NCBI GenBank assembly: GCA_903835005.1
Contig: CAILLK010000159.1
Location: 1 to 64,000, forward strand
Source of the DNA: an uncultured Bacteroidota bacterium
GTDB taxonomy: Bacteria; Bacteroidota; Bacteroidia; Chitinophagales; Chitinophagaceae
DNA: 64,000 bases
Direction: 5' to 3'
The number at the start of each line of letters is the position of its first letter. Position 1 is the stretch's first letter. Made by a program: the position numbers and the translations under genes. The notes under the pieces are model-generated. The model was not told the origin of the DNA, made no database searches, and saw nothing but the letters and a program-made list of their open reading frames with translations. Below are positions 35,368 to 45,062 of the stretch, in pieces.

Positions 35368-36885
35368 TTAATGATTATGGCTATTCCAGATCAGCTCATC
35401 CAGTTTGTCGGGATCGGTGATGATGCTGGCGCGGTAAAGGGGGACAGCTTGCCAGGTATGCGATGACTGAATTAGTTTTTCCATGGCTGCCTCCCAAAGT
35501 ATTTGTTTCGCCATAGATACTATATAGATGTTACTGTTAGGGATGCAGGTAGAGATGAACATAGACTGGTCGGGCAGTTCAATAGCATTGCCGCCCGAAG
35601 TTACGGGTTGTTTCGGGCGCGATGTATGGATGTCATGAGTAGCAACCGGGCAGCGAAATTCCCATGTTTCTGTGAGTGGATCATTATCTTTGGTGGGTTC
35701 TGTGCACTTTATAACTTTAGGTGCTTCGGCGGGGTTGCAACCGTTATCGAACATGTATAAATAGCCATGCTCCGAATGCCTGATGGCGTGTTGTCCGCAA
35801 AAGAGGTTACTGGCATTGTCTCCGGGAGAGGGGAGTATGCCGTTATAGGCCCGCAACACCTTACCTGACGGGTAGCTGATCTTTAATATCTGGCTGATGT
35901 TTCGGAAGCTTAAATAGATAATACTGTTTTGCTCATCAAAATAAAAGGAGTTTTCATGAACATCATTCTGTGCTGATTCGGGATACGCACTTAAGTCTAT
36001 GCTGTCGAAAAATTTAGCAGCTTCCCATTTCCATACCAGGTTTTCTTTGTCGTCATATTCCAGCAGTATTCCGTACCTGGGTTTGCGGAGCTGAATTCTG
36101 GCGTTTTTGTTTTTGGTGGTGTCGGCTTGCCTGATCCGCATAATACTGTCTCTGTTGATAGGCACCGGCCTTTTAGGTATCGGGTCGAAACCCAATGTCA
36201 GGTAATGGCCATTGGCCAGCCGGGTTATTTCGTGGTGATAGCCCTGCAATGTATCTGTTTTTCTTTTGCGCCCGGTTGGCCCGCGCCACAAAACTTTGCC
36301 GTTATAGTCTATTTCATAAACGTCTCCTTCAAGCATTAATGTAATTGTGCCTTTACACGAGAGTTTGAGATCTCTTACGGTAGCGCTGTCACTTTTAACT
36401 CCTTCAATATGAGGTAAATACCAAACCGGCTCGCCATTCATATCATATAATGCCCGTGTGGCATCAGCAAACACATAGCCATCCTTAAATTTATCCGCCT
36501 TATGAAGGACAGACATTCTGTTGGCTGTAGTATCTATAAATGAAGTAGTACCGGTTGAAAAATGGTGTACTTTTCCGGCAACCAGTTCTTTGGAATCCTG
36601 ATAAGCAATTACCCGCCACGAATACGCCTGATTGAAAGCAGGCACTTTGCCAATTATTCTGTTGCTTTTACTTTTTAGTGTATTGGAAATGTGTTGATCA
36701 AAATCTTTACCGGTATAATCCCCGCTGCATATTTCCACCTTATAGTTATCTGCCTTAGCTGTAGCAGGGAAGGTGAAGCCGATGATCCTGTAATTAACTA
36801 CAGCGCTGTCGGCCGGAAATAATTGCGACCAGGAAAGGTGAGGGAGTAATGAGAAATAAAACAGGAAAAGACAGGCATTTCTCAT
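35368..36885 (-). CDS. Secreted arylsulfotransferase-family (ASST) protein, copy 2
   Basis: The 505-residue product has a signal peptide (CLFLFYFSLLPHLSWSQ) and a six-bladed propeller of the ASST family, with GYHHEITRLANGHYL, NDVHENSFYFDEQN, FRNISQILKISYPSG and FCGQHAIRHSEHGYLYMFDN. ASST enzymes move sulfate between phenolic compounds through a histidine intermediate without PAPS; several histidines above sit at the expected conserved places, but the activity in this branch is untested. It lies 95 bases after a paralogue on the same strand, evidently a tandem duplication. No T9SS domain, so it is periplasmic or loosely secreted. Confidence 0.8.
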   Translation of the reverse strand: MRNACLFLFYFSLLPHLSWSQLFPADSAVVNYRIIGFTFPATAKADNYKVEICSGDYTGKDFDQHISNTLKSKSNRIIGKVPAFNQAYSWRVIAYQDSKELVAGKVHHFSTGTTSFIDTTANRMSVLHKADKFKDGYVFADATRALYDMNGEPVWYLPHIEGVKSDSATVRDLKLSCKGTITLMLEGDVYEIDYNGKVLWRGPTGRKRKTDTLQGYHHEITRLANGHYLTLGFDPIPKRPVPINRDSIMRIRQADTTKNKNARIQLRKPRYGILLEYDDKENLVWKWEAAKFFDSIDLSAYPESAQNDVHENSFYFDEQNSIIYLSFRNISQILKISYPSGKVLRAYNGILPSPGDNASNLFCGQHAIRHSEHGYLYMFDNGCNPAEAPKVIKCTEPTKDNDPLTETWEFRCPVATHDIHTSRPKQPVTSGGNAIELPDQSMFISTCIPNSNIYIVSMAKQILWEAAMEKLIQSSHTWQAVPLYRASIITDPDKLDELIWNSHNH

Positions 36886-36980
36886 AATGATTATTTATAG
36901 TAAATGAGTGGTGAAAATAATGCTATTTATTTAAAAATACTGCATAGATGGAGTGTTTTTTTAGCAGTAGCGTTTTGAGA

Positions 36981-38519
36981 TTATTTAAGGTTTATACTAT
37001 TCCAGATTAGGTTTTCTAATAGTTCCCGGTTTGGGATAATACTTATACGGTATTGAGGATATGGTACCCAGCTTTTTTTATCAGATTGCCATTTTTCTAT
37101 TTCTGCCGACCATAAAATTTGTTTGTCTTGCGATACTATTAATGCTTTGTTGTAAGGAACATTGGAAGATACAAAGAAAGAATTATCGGATAATTCCACT
37201 ACATTTCCACCTGCTGTAAACATATACCGTTTATTTAATTCAACAGAGTTGATAGCAGGAGGGCCATCTGCTCTGATTGGTTCAACCGGCATTGGGTATT
37301 CCCATATTTTTTCAATGGTATCCTTTTCTGATGATGGCAATTTCATCATTACTATCTTAGGTATATGATTGATGCCGCAACCATTATCATAAACATAAAA
37401 ATAACCTTTTTCTGATACATGACAGCTATGTTGGCCACAAAAAATATGGTTTTCCATGCTGTCGTTTGGATATTCCAGTTTTCCATAAGCAGCGATTACC
37501 TCACCCGAGGGGTAGCTTACTTTCAGTACCTGGCTAATATTTCTGAAACTCACATAAATTACTTTGTTCTTTTCATCGAAATAAAAGGAATTCTCATGAA
37601 TGTCATATTCAGACATGCCGTTTGATTTTTTGTAATAGTCTAGGTTGGAGTTTTTAAAATAATTAGCAGATCTCCATTCCCAAACTGGCTTTCCATTTTC
37701 ATTATATTCCGTTACAACACCGTAATTTTGGCTTCTTATCCTCCGTGGTCGGCGATCTTTAGGATCAGCTTTAGCTCTGGTGCTGTCTGTTTTTGTGGTT
37801 TGTTTTATAACCGGATCAGTCTCCAGAACCATAAAATGACCATTACTGAGCATAGTAAGTTCATGATGGTAACCCACCATTGTATCGCTGCTTATTTTTC
37901 GGCCATTGGGACCTTCCCATAGTATTCTCCCATTATAGTCTGTTTCAAAAGCTCGTCCGTCTACAAGTAATGTAAGAGTGCCAAATGGTGAAAGTTTGAG
38001 GTCTCTTACCTGTGATTTTGGTTTAATAATACCTTCCATATCCGGAAGATACCATACCAGGTGGCCCTCCATATCATACATGGTTCTGTTACCATCCATC
38101 ATTAGATAAGCATCTTTATATTTTTCTGCGTGGTGTGTAATAATAAATCTTAGCACCGCCGTATCAGGATTATAAACATTACCTGTGCTGAAATGATGCA
38201 ATTTAATTTTGACAGCAGGTGAACCTGCAAAAGAAGGAATGACCCGCCATGTATATTCTTTAGCAAATGAGGGTACTTGTAAGATTCCTTTATTTTTTTT
38301 CCAGGATGCTGTTGTTATAATATTTTTCTTAAAAGAAGCATCATTTTTAAAATGTCCTGAAGCTATTTCAATTGTATAGTTTTTTGCATTTTTAACGGAT
38401 TGAAACTGAAATCCGATCAAGGTATAATTTAAAGTATCATTCTCTAAAGGGAAAATCTGAGCCGGAAGCTGATTAGGTAATAACCACAGGCATAAAATAA
38501 GAGGCAAAAATGACCGCAT
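36981..38519 (-). CDS. Secreted arylsulfotransferase-family (ASST) protein, copy 1
   Basis: The 512-residue paralogue of the next gene downstream has the same order of motifs: signal peptide (LILCLWLLPNQLPAQ), NYTLIGFQFQSVKNAKNYTI-like opening, GYHHELTMLSNGHFMVLE, YDIHENSFYFDEKN, FRNISQVLKVSYPSGEV, FCGQHSCHVSEKGYFYVYDN. Differences are spread evenly along the length and the DNA is more AT-rich than in its partner, so the duplication is old or one copy was acquired. An exact -7 box precedes it and none is clear before the second copy, so the two are probably one transcript. Confidence 0.8.
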   Translation of the reverse strand: MRSFLPLILCLWLLPNQLPAQIFPLENDTLNYTLIGFQFQSVKNAKNYTIEIASGHFKNDASFKKNIITTASWKKNKGILQVPSFAKEYTWRVIPSFAGSPAVKIKLHHFSTGNVYNPDTAVLRFIITHHAEKYKDAYLMMDGNRTMYDMEGHLVWYLPDMEGIIKPKSQVRDLKLSPFGTLTLLVDGRAFETDYNGRILWEGPNGRKISSDTMVGYHHELTMLSNGHFMVLETDPVIKQTTKTDSTRAKADPKDRRPRRIRSQNYGVVTEYNENGKPVWEWRSANYFKNSNLDYYKKSNGMSEYDIHENSFYFDEKNKVIYVSFRNISQVLKVSYPSGEVIAAYGKLEYPNDSMENHIFCGQHSCHVSEKGYFYVYDNGCGINHIPKIVMMKLPSSEKDTIEKIWEYPMPVEPIRADGPPAINSVELNKRYMFTAGGNVVELSDNSFFVSSNVPYNKALIVSQDKQILWSAEIEKWQSDKKSWVPYPQYRISIIPNRELLENLIWNSINLK

Positions 38520-38536
38520 ATCCGATATTAAACGGG

Positions 38537-38544
38537 CAAATATA
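38537..38544 (-). promoter_or_regulatory. -7 promoter box of the ASST pair
   Basis: The minus strand reads TATATTTG, an exact match, 17 bases before the ATG. The nearest TTTG is 27 bp upstream, further than usual. Confidence 0.4.
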
Positions 38545-38649
38545 ACGGTTTTGTTAAGAAACCATTTTAGTCAAAAGCAATATTTTGATTAATATTAAAT
38601 TTGTGGATAAAAATTACAATAGAACCGCAATTTTTACCGCTGAAATTAC

Positions 38650-38657
38650 TAGCTTTG
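38650..38657 (+). promoter_or_regulatory. -7 promoter box of the large T9SS gene
   Basis: TAGCTTTG matches TAnnTTTG exactly, 36 bases before a first ATG and 99 before the preferred one. No -33 box is evident. The rest of the 230-base divergent gap is AT-rich. Confidence 0.4.
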
Positions 38658-38756
38658 CTCAGTTAGTGGATTTAAATTATTTGTTTCTGATAAATGAAAT
38701 TTCAATACCTGGTTAAACCTGTACCTGAGATTTTAAATGTCATAAAATTAATTCCG

Positions 38757-41700
38757 ATGAAAAGAAACCTTAGACTTCTTTCAATTTTACTGTTATTAGG
38801 TTGTACACAAGCTTATGGACAGGTTACTGCTTCATTCATTTATACAGGTACAATACAGACCTGGACAGTACCCGCAGGTGTTACTAGTGTTCAGGTTGAT
38901 GTAATTGGCGGTGCCGGTGGTGGTTCCAATACATCTTACGGTGGATGTGGCGGCGAAGTAGTTTGTTCGCTTGCTGTAACCCCTGGCCAGGTTTTAAACC
39001 TTTATGTTGGTAATATGGGTGGTACTGCCACATCAGTTGGAGGTTCTGGCGGTACTACTGGCCCTGATATATCGGGAGGGGTAGGCGGCACCTCAACAGG
39101 CGGTGGCGGTGGCGGCGGCGGTGGCGGCGCAAGTGATATAAGGATAGGTGGAATTGCACTGGCCAACCGGGTTGTAGCTGCTGGCGGCGGCGGCGGCGGC
39201 GGTGACGATTGTGGTGGTATTGAGAACGGAGGCACAGGCGGTGGGCCTGGTGCTGCAGGAAATGGGCTGGATTGTGGTTCCTATAGTACTGTTTCTTGTG
39301 GAGCAGGCGCGACTCCAACTATTGGCGGGGCCGGTGCTACTGGTGGCGGCACATCCGGCACACCATTGGTTGGCGGTGATGGAACAGCATCAACTTCAAT
39401 CGTAATAACATCTTCCGGATTTTCATTTACTTCTTTTTTTGATGGTGGCGGCGGCGGCGGCGGTTATTTTGGCGGCGGCGGCGGTTCGGCTGGCGGCGGC
39501 GGCGGTGGATCTTCTTATACCGACCCAGTACTGGCCACTTCAGTAGTCAGCACTTCAGGAACCGGTTGTTCAGATGGAAGCATTACTATTTCCTACTGCA
39601 CGCCACCCGTGGCGGGTACTATTGTTGGCCCGTCAAGTATATGTACCGGTTATACGGGTACTTTTACCAATCCAACTTCTGCGGGTACCCTCTCGTGGAG
39701 CAGCAGTGATCCTACCATACTTACTATAGGTGCTGCAAGTGGAATTGGTACCGGCGTTTCTCCGGGAGTTGTAACTGTTACCTGTAATGCCACAACCGCC
39801 TGCGGTTCGGTGAGTACTACAACCTCCGTTACAGTAAATCTTACTCCGGTTGCGATAGTTGCTCCTGCCAATGTATGTTTAGGCAGTACAGCTTCCTTTA
39901 CCGATGGTACACCCGGAGGTTCTTGGAGCAGTGTCAGTCCCGGTATAGGCACTATTGATGCCGTTACCGGTTTGTTTGGCGGTGTGGGTATTGGTACAAC
40001 AATTGTAAGTTATACCCTGGGTACCTGTGCAGCTACTGCAAGTATTAATGTTGTTGCTACGCCTGTTGCCGGTACTATTGTTGGGCCGGCTTCTCTATGT
40101 ACAGGGGCAACGGCAACTTATACCGATCCTACTGCTACCGGCGTGCTCAGCTGGACAAGCAGTAACCCGGGAATTCTTACTATTGGTTCTGCTACCGGTT
40201 TAGCTGCAGGGATTTCTCCTGGTGTGGTGCTTATTACAGGCACTGCCACTACTCCCTGCGGATCTGTAAGTACCACAACATCTGTTACGGTAAATCTGAC
40301 TCCAGCCCCTATTGCAGCCCCGGTTAATGTATGCCTGGGCAATTCAGTTACCCTTACCGATGTTATTCCAGGTGGCACATGGACCAGTTTAAGCCCGGCC
40401 CTGGGCACAATAGATCCCGTAACCGGCCTGTATGGCGCTGTTGCAGTTGGGGTGGTAACCATTCAATATACATTAGGCAGTTGTTCCGTTACCGCAAATA
40501 TCAATAACATTACAGGTGTTACAGCAATTGTCGGTCCAAACATATTATGTGTGGGCAGTACCATAAGTTTAACCGATCCGACTGCAGGTGGCCTTTGGAG
40601 CAGTTCAGTCCCTGGTTATGCTACTATCAGTGGCGGGGGGCTTGTTTCCGGCGTGTCTGCAGGTGTTACCACTATCAGTTATACACTGGGTAGTTGTTCT
40701 GCCACTCAGTCGGTAACCGTTACACCCGCTCCTACAGCTATTGTCGGGCCGTTCAATGTTTGTGTGGGCAGCACTATAACACTCACAGATTTTGTAACTG
40801 GTGGAACCTGGACGAGCCTTACTCCGACCAAAGCTACAATTGATCCTGTTTTGGGCATTGTTACCGGCATAGCTGCTGGTACTTCGGTTATTCATTACAC
40901 AATTGGTGGTTGTATGGTAGCTGCTACTGTAACTGTTACCAGTCCTGCAGGCGCTGTAAGCGGGCCGGTAGCGGTTTGTGAATCTGCCACTCCTGTCTAT
41001 ACAGATGCACCAGCCGGCGGCACCTGGAGCACAAGCAATCCGGCAACAGGCACAATAAGTGCCATCGGAGTGCTCACACCACTCAATTCAGGGCCGTTAA
41101 CAGTATATTATACCTTAGGCGCCTGCCAGAGTCAATTAAATATAACCATTTATGATACCGCGCTTCAAATTACAGGTACAAATACTCTTTGCCAGGGTGA
41201 TACTACTTATTTAGTTGATGGAACATCCGGCGGTGCATGGAGTACCAGCGCACCAGGTATTGCATCTGTGACTCCAGATCCACCAATTTTCGGAATGGTT
41301 ATAGCAACAGGCTTCGGCACGGTTACGATTTCATATACCATGCCTAGCTGCCCTGCCCGTACGCATACACTTACAGTTAACCCGTTACCTGCAAGCATAG
41401 CAGGGCCTACTGCCATCTGTATTGGCCTGGGTACTGTACTTACCGATGCAACAGGTGGTGGTGTGTGGACAAGCAGCAATCCATTGGTAACAGTATCACC
41501 GACAGGGGTGGTTACTTCTTCTTTTGTGGGCCTTACCTCTACTATTACGTATACCCTGCCGCTTACAGGTTGCTACACTACCGCCGATGTAAATGTGGGT
41601 ATACCACCTACAGGCATCCACGGCGATTCGGCCGTATGCCAGGGAGCATCAGCCACACTTTCCGACCCTACACCGGGTGGTGTATGGAGCAGTACCAGCC

Positions 41701-42662
41701 TGGCTATTGCTCAGGTGATAGATTCTACCGGCTTTGTAACAGGAATAAGCGCCGGTGGTGTGCAGATATCTTATACCTTGCCTAACGGTTGCTTTGCAGT
41801 AGACTCATTCAGGGTACTTCCGCCATTGCCCGCATCGGTAAGTGTTACCGGCCCGGTAAATCCGGTATGCTCCGGATACCTGGATTCATTTATAGCCCAC
41901 CCGGTTAATGGCGGTACGCCAACCTACTTCTGGAAGAAGTTCAGTACGTTCCCACTGGCAGCGCTGGGCACGGGCGATACCCTGAAGTATTACCCGCTGC
42001 ATGGCGATGTGGATATGTGCTACATGGTTACCAGTCACATCTGCTCAGTTAAAGATACTGTGGTTGATACTTTCGCAATCAATGTATATCCCGATTCCGT
42101 ATCGCCGATTGTAACTATTACAACCGAGCATTCTGATTCCATATACTATATTGGCGAAATTGTAACCTTCAATGCACTTGTAACCTGGGGAGGCACATTA
42201 CCTGTATACCAGTGGTATGTAAATGGTGTGTTGCAGGCCGGCGCTACCGGTACCTCATTTGCACTGGCTGTTTATAGCAATGATACCGTTTACTGTGTGG
42301 TAACAGGCAATCCGCCTTGTCCGGCAATGCCAATACTGGCAGGCTACAGTAACCATATTCCGATAATGGCCGGATACCTTAATGTAGGTACTTTGAATGC
42401 AACAGGCGGCCTGAGTTTATTCCCTAACCCGAATACAGGTAACTTTACGCTGAGCGGCAAAGTGGATTGCAACAGCTGTAAGGAAGTAGATTATGAGGTG
42501 GTTAATGTACTGGGTCAGGTGGTTTACCGTGGTGTAGCTTCTCCGGTTAACGGCGCTATCAATGAGCAGGTATCAGCAGGCAATCTGGCTTCAGGCTCTT
42601 ATATGCTTAAAGTGAACACCGAAACCGGAAATCAGACTTTCCATTTTGTGATCAGTAAATAG
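38757..42662 (+). CDS. Giant secreted glycine-rich, Ig-repeat protein with T9SS sorting domain
   Basis: The 1301-residue surface protein has a signal peptide (LRLLSILLLLGCTQAYGQ), a glycine-rich domain (about 50-255, GGGGGGGGASDIRIGG and similar, like the Gly_rich/ALK-type fold) and ten tandem Big/PKD-like repeats of about 74 residues (about 284-1024). Each repeat shows a pattern like GPxxxCxGxTxTxTDxTxGGxW, TIDPVTG and SYTLGxC, with a cysteine pair per repeat. Two further Ig-like domains precede the type-A sorting domain (SLFPNPNTGNFTLSG, LASGSYMLKVN). It probably forms an extended adhesin stalk. An ATG 21 codons earlier would give an unusually long signal peptide. Runs of GGC codons make the DNA slippage-prone. 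Confidence 0.9.
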   Translation: MKRNLRLLSILLLLGCTQAYGQVTASFIYTGTIQTWTVPAGVTSVQVDVIGGAGGGSNTSYGGCGGEVVCSLAVTPGQVLNLYVGNMGGTATSVGGSGGTTGPDISGGVGGTSTGGGGGGGGGGASDIRIGGIALANRVVAAGGGGGGGDDCGGIENGGTGGGPGAAGNGLDCGSYSTVSCGAGATPTIGGAGATGGGTSGTPLVGGDGTASTSIVITSSGFSFTSFFDGGGGGGGYFGGGGGSAGGGGGGSSYTDPVLATSVVSTSGTGCSDGSITISYCTPPVAGTIVGPSSICTGYTGTFTNPTSAGTLSWSSSDPTILTIGAASGIGTGVSPGVVTVTCNATTACGSVSTTTSVTVNLTPVAIVAPANVCLGSTASFTDGTPGGSWSSVSPGIGTIDAVTGLFGGVGIGTTIVSYTLGTCAATASINVVATPVAGTIVGPASLCTGATATYTDPTATGVLSWTSSNPGILTIGSATGLAAGISPGVVLITGTATTPCGSVSTTTSVTVNLTPAPIAAPVNVCLGNSVTLTDVIPGGTWTSLSPALGTIDPVTGLYGAVAVGVVTIQYTLGSCSVTANINNITGVTAIVGPNILCVGSTISLTDPTAGGLWSSSVPGYATISGGGLVSGVSAGVTTISYTLGSCSATQSVTVTPAPTAIVGPFNVCVGSTITLTDFVTGGTWTSLTPTKATIDPVLGIVTGIAAGTSVIHYTIGGCMVAATVTVTSPAGAVSGPVAVCESATPVYTDAPAGGTWSTSNPATGTISAIGVLTPLNSGPLTVYYTLGACQSQLNITIYDTALQITGTNTLCQGDTTYLVDGTSGGAWSTSAPGIASVTPDPPIFGMVIATGFGTVTISYTMPSCPARTHTLTVNPLPASIAGPTAICIGLGTVLTDATGGGVWTSSNPLVTVSPTGVVTSSFVGLTSTITYTLPLTGCYTTADVNVGIPPTGIHGDSAVCQGASATLSDPTPGGVWSSTSLAIAQVIDSTGFVTGISAGGVQISYTLPNGCFAVDSFRVLPPLPASVSVTGPVNPVCSGYLDSFIAHPVNGGTPTYFWKKFSTFPLAALGTGDTLKYYPLHGDVDMCYMVTSHICSVKDTVVDTFAINVYPDSVSPIVTITTEHSDSIYYIGEIVTFNALVTWGGTLPVYQWYVNGVLQAGATGTSFALAVYSNDTVYCVVTGNPPCPAMPILAGYSNHIPIMAGYLNVGTLNATGGLSLFPNPNTGNFTLSGKVDCNSCKEVDYEVVNVLGQVVYRGVASPVNGAINEQVSAGNLASGSYMLKVNTETGNQTFHFVISK

Positions 42663-42683
42663 TATGCTATTAAAATTTTATGG

Positions 42684-42715
42684 AAAGCGGGCCTTGATTT
42701 TGGCCCGCTTTTTTT
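42684..42715 (+). terminator. Intrinsic terminator of the large T9SS gene
   Basis: A perfect 10-bp GC-rich stem with an 8-base loop is followed by a T-run, 21 bases after the stop codon. Confidence 0.88.
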
Positions 42716-42872
42716 ATGGATTTCATTTGCTCGTAAATATTCAGGTGCCAACTTTCAGTAGTTATTTCCCATACTCATTGAACAGGAAACACAGGTTGAA
42801 ATATTCAGAAGTTGAGTTAACATGACATGACGTGGTAGCAAAAAAATGAGTAACATTGCCTGACTTTAAGCA

Positions 42873-43502
42873 ATGAACTTAATACTAATTACACCCGAAA
42901 AAACGGGTACTGATGAAATAACATTGGCTAACCAGATGCTTGCCCACGGGCTGGATCGTCTGCATATACGTAAGCCATACTCTAGTGCAAATGACTATAG
43001 CGCTTACATCAGCCAGATTGCGGAACAGTATAGAGCAAAAATTGTTATTCACGGCCATTTTGAGTTATTGAGTGAATTGAAATTGGGTGGTATTCATCTT
43101 AGTGAGGCTATGAGAAACCATCCTTTAGTATGGGGGCAGATCAGGGATATACCTCCTTCAAAAACAGCTACCTCATTTCATTCATGGGATGAGATTATGG
43201 GCAATGAATTCCGGTACCGGTATGTTTTTATCAGTCCTGTTTTCGACAGCATCTCCAAACCCGGTTACAAAGCAGGGATCGGTCTGGAAGGAGCAAGAGC
43301 TACAAAACAGAAGTTGGCTTCAAGGAATAAATACTGCCCTGGTATTATAGGGCTGGGTGGGGTAGGGCCTGATCAGATAAGTATGCTGCATCATAATGGG
43401 TTTGATGGAGCGGCAATGCTGGGCGCTATATGGGATAGTAAAGACCCGTTAGGAGCCTTTCTGCAGGCTAAGAAAGTGATCAGCGAGCTGATAGATGTCT
43501 AA
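42873..43502 (+). CDS. Thiamine phosphate synthase / TenI-like protein
   Basis: The 209-residue TIM-barrel protein of the ThiE/TenI family has LHIRKPYSS, IVIHGHFELLSELKLGGIHLS, FISPVFDSISKPGYKAG and GLGGVGPDQISMLHHNGFDGAAML. The ThiE substrate residues in the second motif (Asn-Asp in the other copy) are replaced by His-Gly, which points to TenI-like thiazole tautomerase work or an altered role rather than classic ThiE. It is convergent with thiF, overlapping it by 23 bases at the stop codons. A second, canonical thiE lies in the main operon, so this is a non-redundant paralogue. Confidence 0.82.
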   Translation: MNLILITPEKTGTDEITLANQMLAHGLDRLHIRKPYSSANDYSAYISQIAEQYRAKIVIHGHFELLSELKLGGIHLSEAMRNHPLVWGQIRDIPPSKTATSFHSWDEIMGNEFRYRYVFISPVFDSISKPGYKAGIGLEGARATKQKLASRNKYCPGIIGLGGVGPDQISMLHHNGFDGAAMLGAIWDSKDPLGAFLQAKKVISELIDV

Positions 43503-44547
43503 TACCATTACTGAGACTTAACACCTGTTTGAATCCTTTCTGCATTAAAATATTTACTGCTTTGGCACTCCTTACTCCTGATGCGCAATAAGCAACTATT
43601 AAAGTTTCTTTTTTAAAATTATTGGCATGATCATCCAAAAGAGACAAGGGGACGTTTATGCCACCAATGTTGAATTGTGAATGTTCCTCCGGCGCTCTTA
43701 CATCCACCACCTGAATTTCCGGATCATGTTCCATCAGTTGCTGCAAATCCTCATAACTGATGGTATTTATTGTTAGGTCGCAGAACTGTTCTGAATCCTG
43801 CAGATGGGTTATGTTTTTATTGGCTTCATTTAACCTGAATTTGAAAGTGCTGGTTTGCATAGTCAATGTATCAAGTACAAGTAATTTACCCGAAAGTACT
43901 TCGCCAATACCTGTGATCATTTTAATCACTTCATTGGCCTGTATGGTACCTATTATTCCGGGCAATGTGGCAATTACACCTATAACAGCGCAGTTGGGTG
44001 ATTCATCCGCTCCCGGTGGCTCAGGGAAAATGCAGCGGTAAGTAGGCCCGCCCTGAAAATTAAATACAGATACCTGCCCTTCGAACTTATAAATAGCTCC
44101 GGAAACAAACGGCTTATCAAGCATCACGCAGGCATCATTTACCAGGTACCTTGTCGCGAAATTGTCTGAGCCATCCACAATTATATCATAACCTTTAAAC
44201 ATTTCCAAAGCATTGGCAGCATCAACAAAGACCGGGTAAATATTGAAGTTAACATATGGGTTTAAGCCCTTTAATTTACTTACAGCTACCTCTGCTTTTT
44301 GCTGGCCAATTTCCTGTTCGGTATATAAAACCTGCCGTTGCAGGTTTGAGATATCTATCTTATCGCCGTCGGCAATGCCGATAGTGCCCACACCTGCTGC
44401 CGTTAAATATTGCAGTATTGGGCAACCAAGGCCACCAGCGCCTATCACCAGCACCTTTGCTTCGCGCAGTTTTTCCTGCCCTTCTGTTCTGAATTCAGGA
44501 AGAATGATTTGCTTAGCGTACCGGGATATTTCAGTTGGGGAAAGCAT
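43480..44547 (-). CDS. thiF: ThiF/MoeB adenylyltransferase with C-terminal rhodanese domain
   Basis: The 355-residue E1-like enzyme adenylates the C-terminal glycine of ThiS. It has the ATP loop GAGGLGCPILQYLTAAGVG, the DGDKIDISNLQRQVLY motif, DGSDNFATRYLVND and PTYRCIFPEPP. Residues 255-355 form a rhodanese domain (VVDVRAPEEHSQFNIGG, loop IVAYCASGVRSAKA with the active cysteine), which can hand sulfur to the adenylated carrier as in MOCS3-type fusions. It could also serve MoaD, but its place near the thiamine genes and the lone ThiS favour thiamine. It is separated from the rest of the thi operon by a 3.1 kb accessory block. Confidence 0.88.
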   Translation of the reverse strand: MLSPTEISRYAKQIILPEFRTEGQEKLREAKVLVIGAGGLGCPILQYLTAAGVGTIGIADGDKIDISNLQRQVLYTEQEIGQQKAEVAVSKLKGLNPYVNFNIYPVFVDAANALEMFKGYDIIVDGSDNFATRYLVNDACVMLDKPFVSGAIYKFEGQVSVFNFQGGPTYRCIFPEPPGADESPNCAVIGVIATLPGIIGTIQANEVIKMITGIGEVLSGKLLVLDTLTMQTSTFKFRLNEANKNITHLQDSEQFCDLTINTISYEDLQQLMEHDPEIQVVDVRAPEEHSQFNIGGINVPLSLLDDHANNFKKETLIVAYCASGVRSAKAVNILMQKGFKQVLSLSNGIRHLSAR

Positions 44548-44589
44548 TATTACAAATAATTAACTGCTGAATAGTTTTAGCGTTACTTT

Positions 44590-44611
44590 TAAACCGGTTT
44601 AAACCGGTTTA
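44590..44611. repeat. Perfect 22-bp palindrome of two AAACCGGTTT units
   Basis: Two tandem copies of the palindrome AAACCGGTTT flanked by T and A form a perfect palindrome covering the last codons of the ABM-like gene and the start of the gap before thiF. It could be a protein-binding site or a transcription pause; no T-run follows. Confidence 0.6.
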
Positions 44612-45030
44612 TATTTTGTTTCTGTTTTTGACCATTGTGGCTTAGGAAATGATTTACTGAGCTGACTGCGTGATGGTTTTCTTACCTTGGTAATTTTACC
44701 TTCGCTCACTATTTTATCATGTACCGTATACCAGTCAGGAAACTCATCTGATTCCTGTGTCCAGTGGCTGTATGTGCCTTCGCTGCACCAATCAGGTAAT
44801 TTACGCATTGCCAGCTGGTGTGGCGGGGAGTTCCTGAACACTTTCATGGCATCAGCATCTGCCCACATGGTGAGTGTCCAGAAAGTAAGACCTTTGTCAA
44901 AAAGCTGCTTGCCTTTCACAAATCCGGGTGTGATAACCAGTTGCCTGGTTGCTGCCGAATCAGCTTTGAAAAGTGCCGGTAAAAAAAATATTGACCTCAG
45001 TTTTAACCTGGTTGCTGAAACGAAATACAT
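44599..45030 (-). CDS. ABM-like (spheroidene-monooxygenase/DUF3291-type) protein
   Basis: The 143-residue protein of the dimeric alpha-beta-barrel type has MYFVSATRLKLRSIFFLPAL, then TPGFVKGKQLFDKGLTFWTL, AMKVFRNSPPHQLAMRKLPD and WCSEGTYSHWTQ. These match the short family often labelled spheroidene monooxygenase or DUF3291. The family includes heme-degrading and quinone-modifying monooxygenases, but the function of this short branch is not established and no carotenoid genes are nearby. It is the first accessory gene between thiF and thiH; its last codons lie within the 22-bp palindrome. Confidence 0.75.
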   Translation of the reverse strand: MYFVSATRLKLRSIFFLPALFKADSAATRQLVITPGFVKGKQLFDKGLTFWTLTMWADADAMKVFRNSPPHQLAMRKLPDWCSEGTYSHWTQESDEFPDWYTVHDKIVSEGKITKVRKPSRSQLSKSFPKPQWSKTETKYKPV

Positions 45031-45062
45031 TTAGTAAAGGTAAACAGTCTTATTGAAAAAAA

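Noticed and set aside
44599-45030. Carotenoid (spheroidene) oxygenase
   Set aside because: Only the family label suggests this; the protein is short and no carotenoid genes are in the window.
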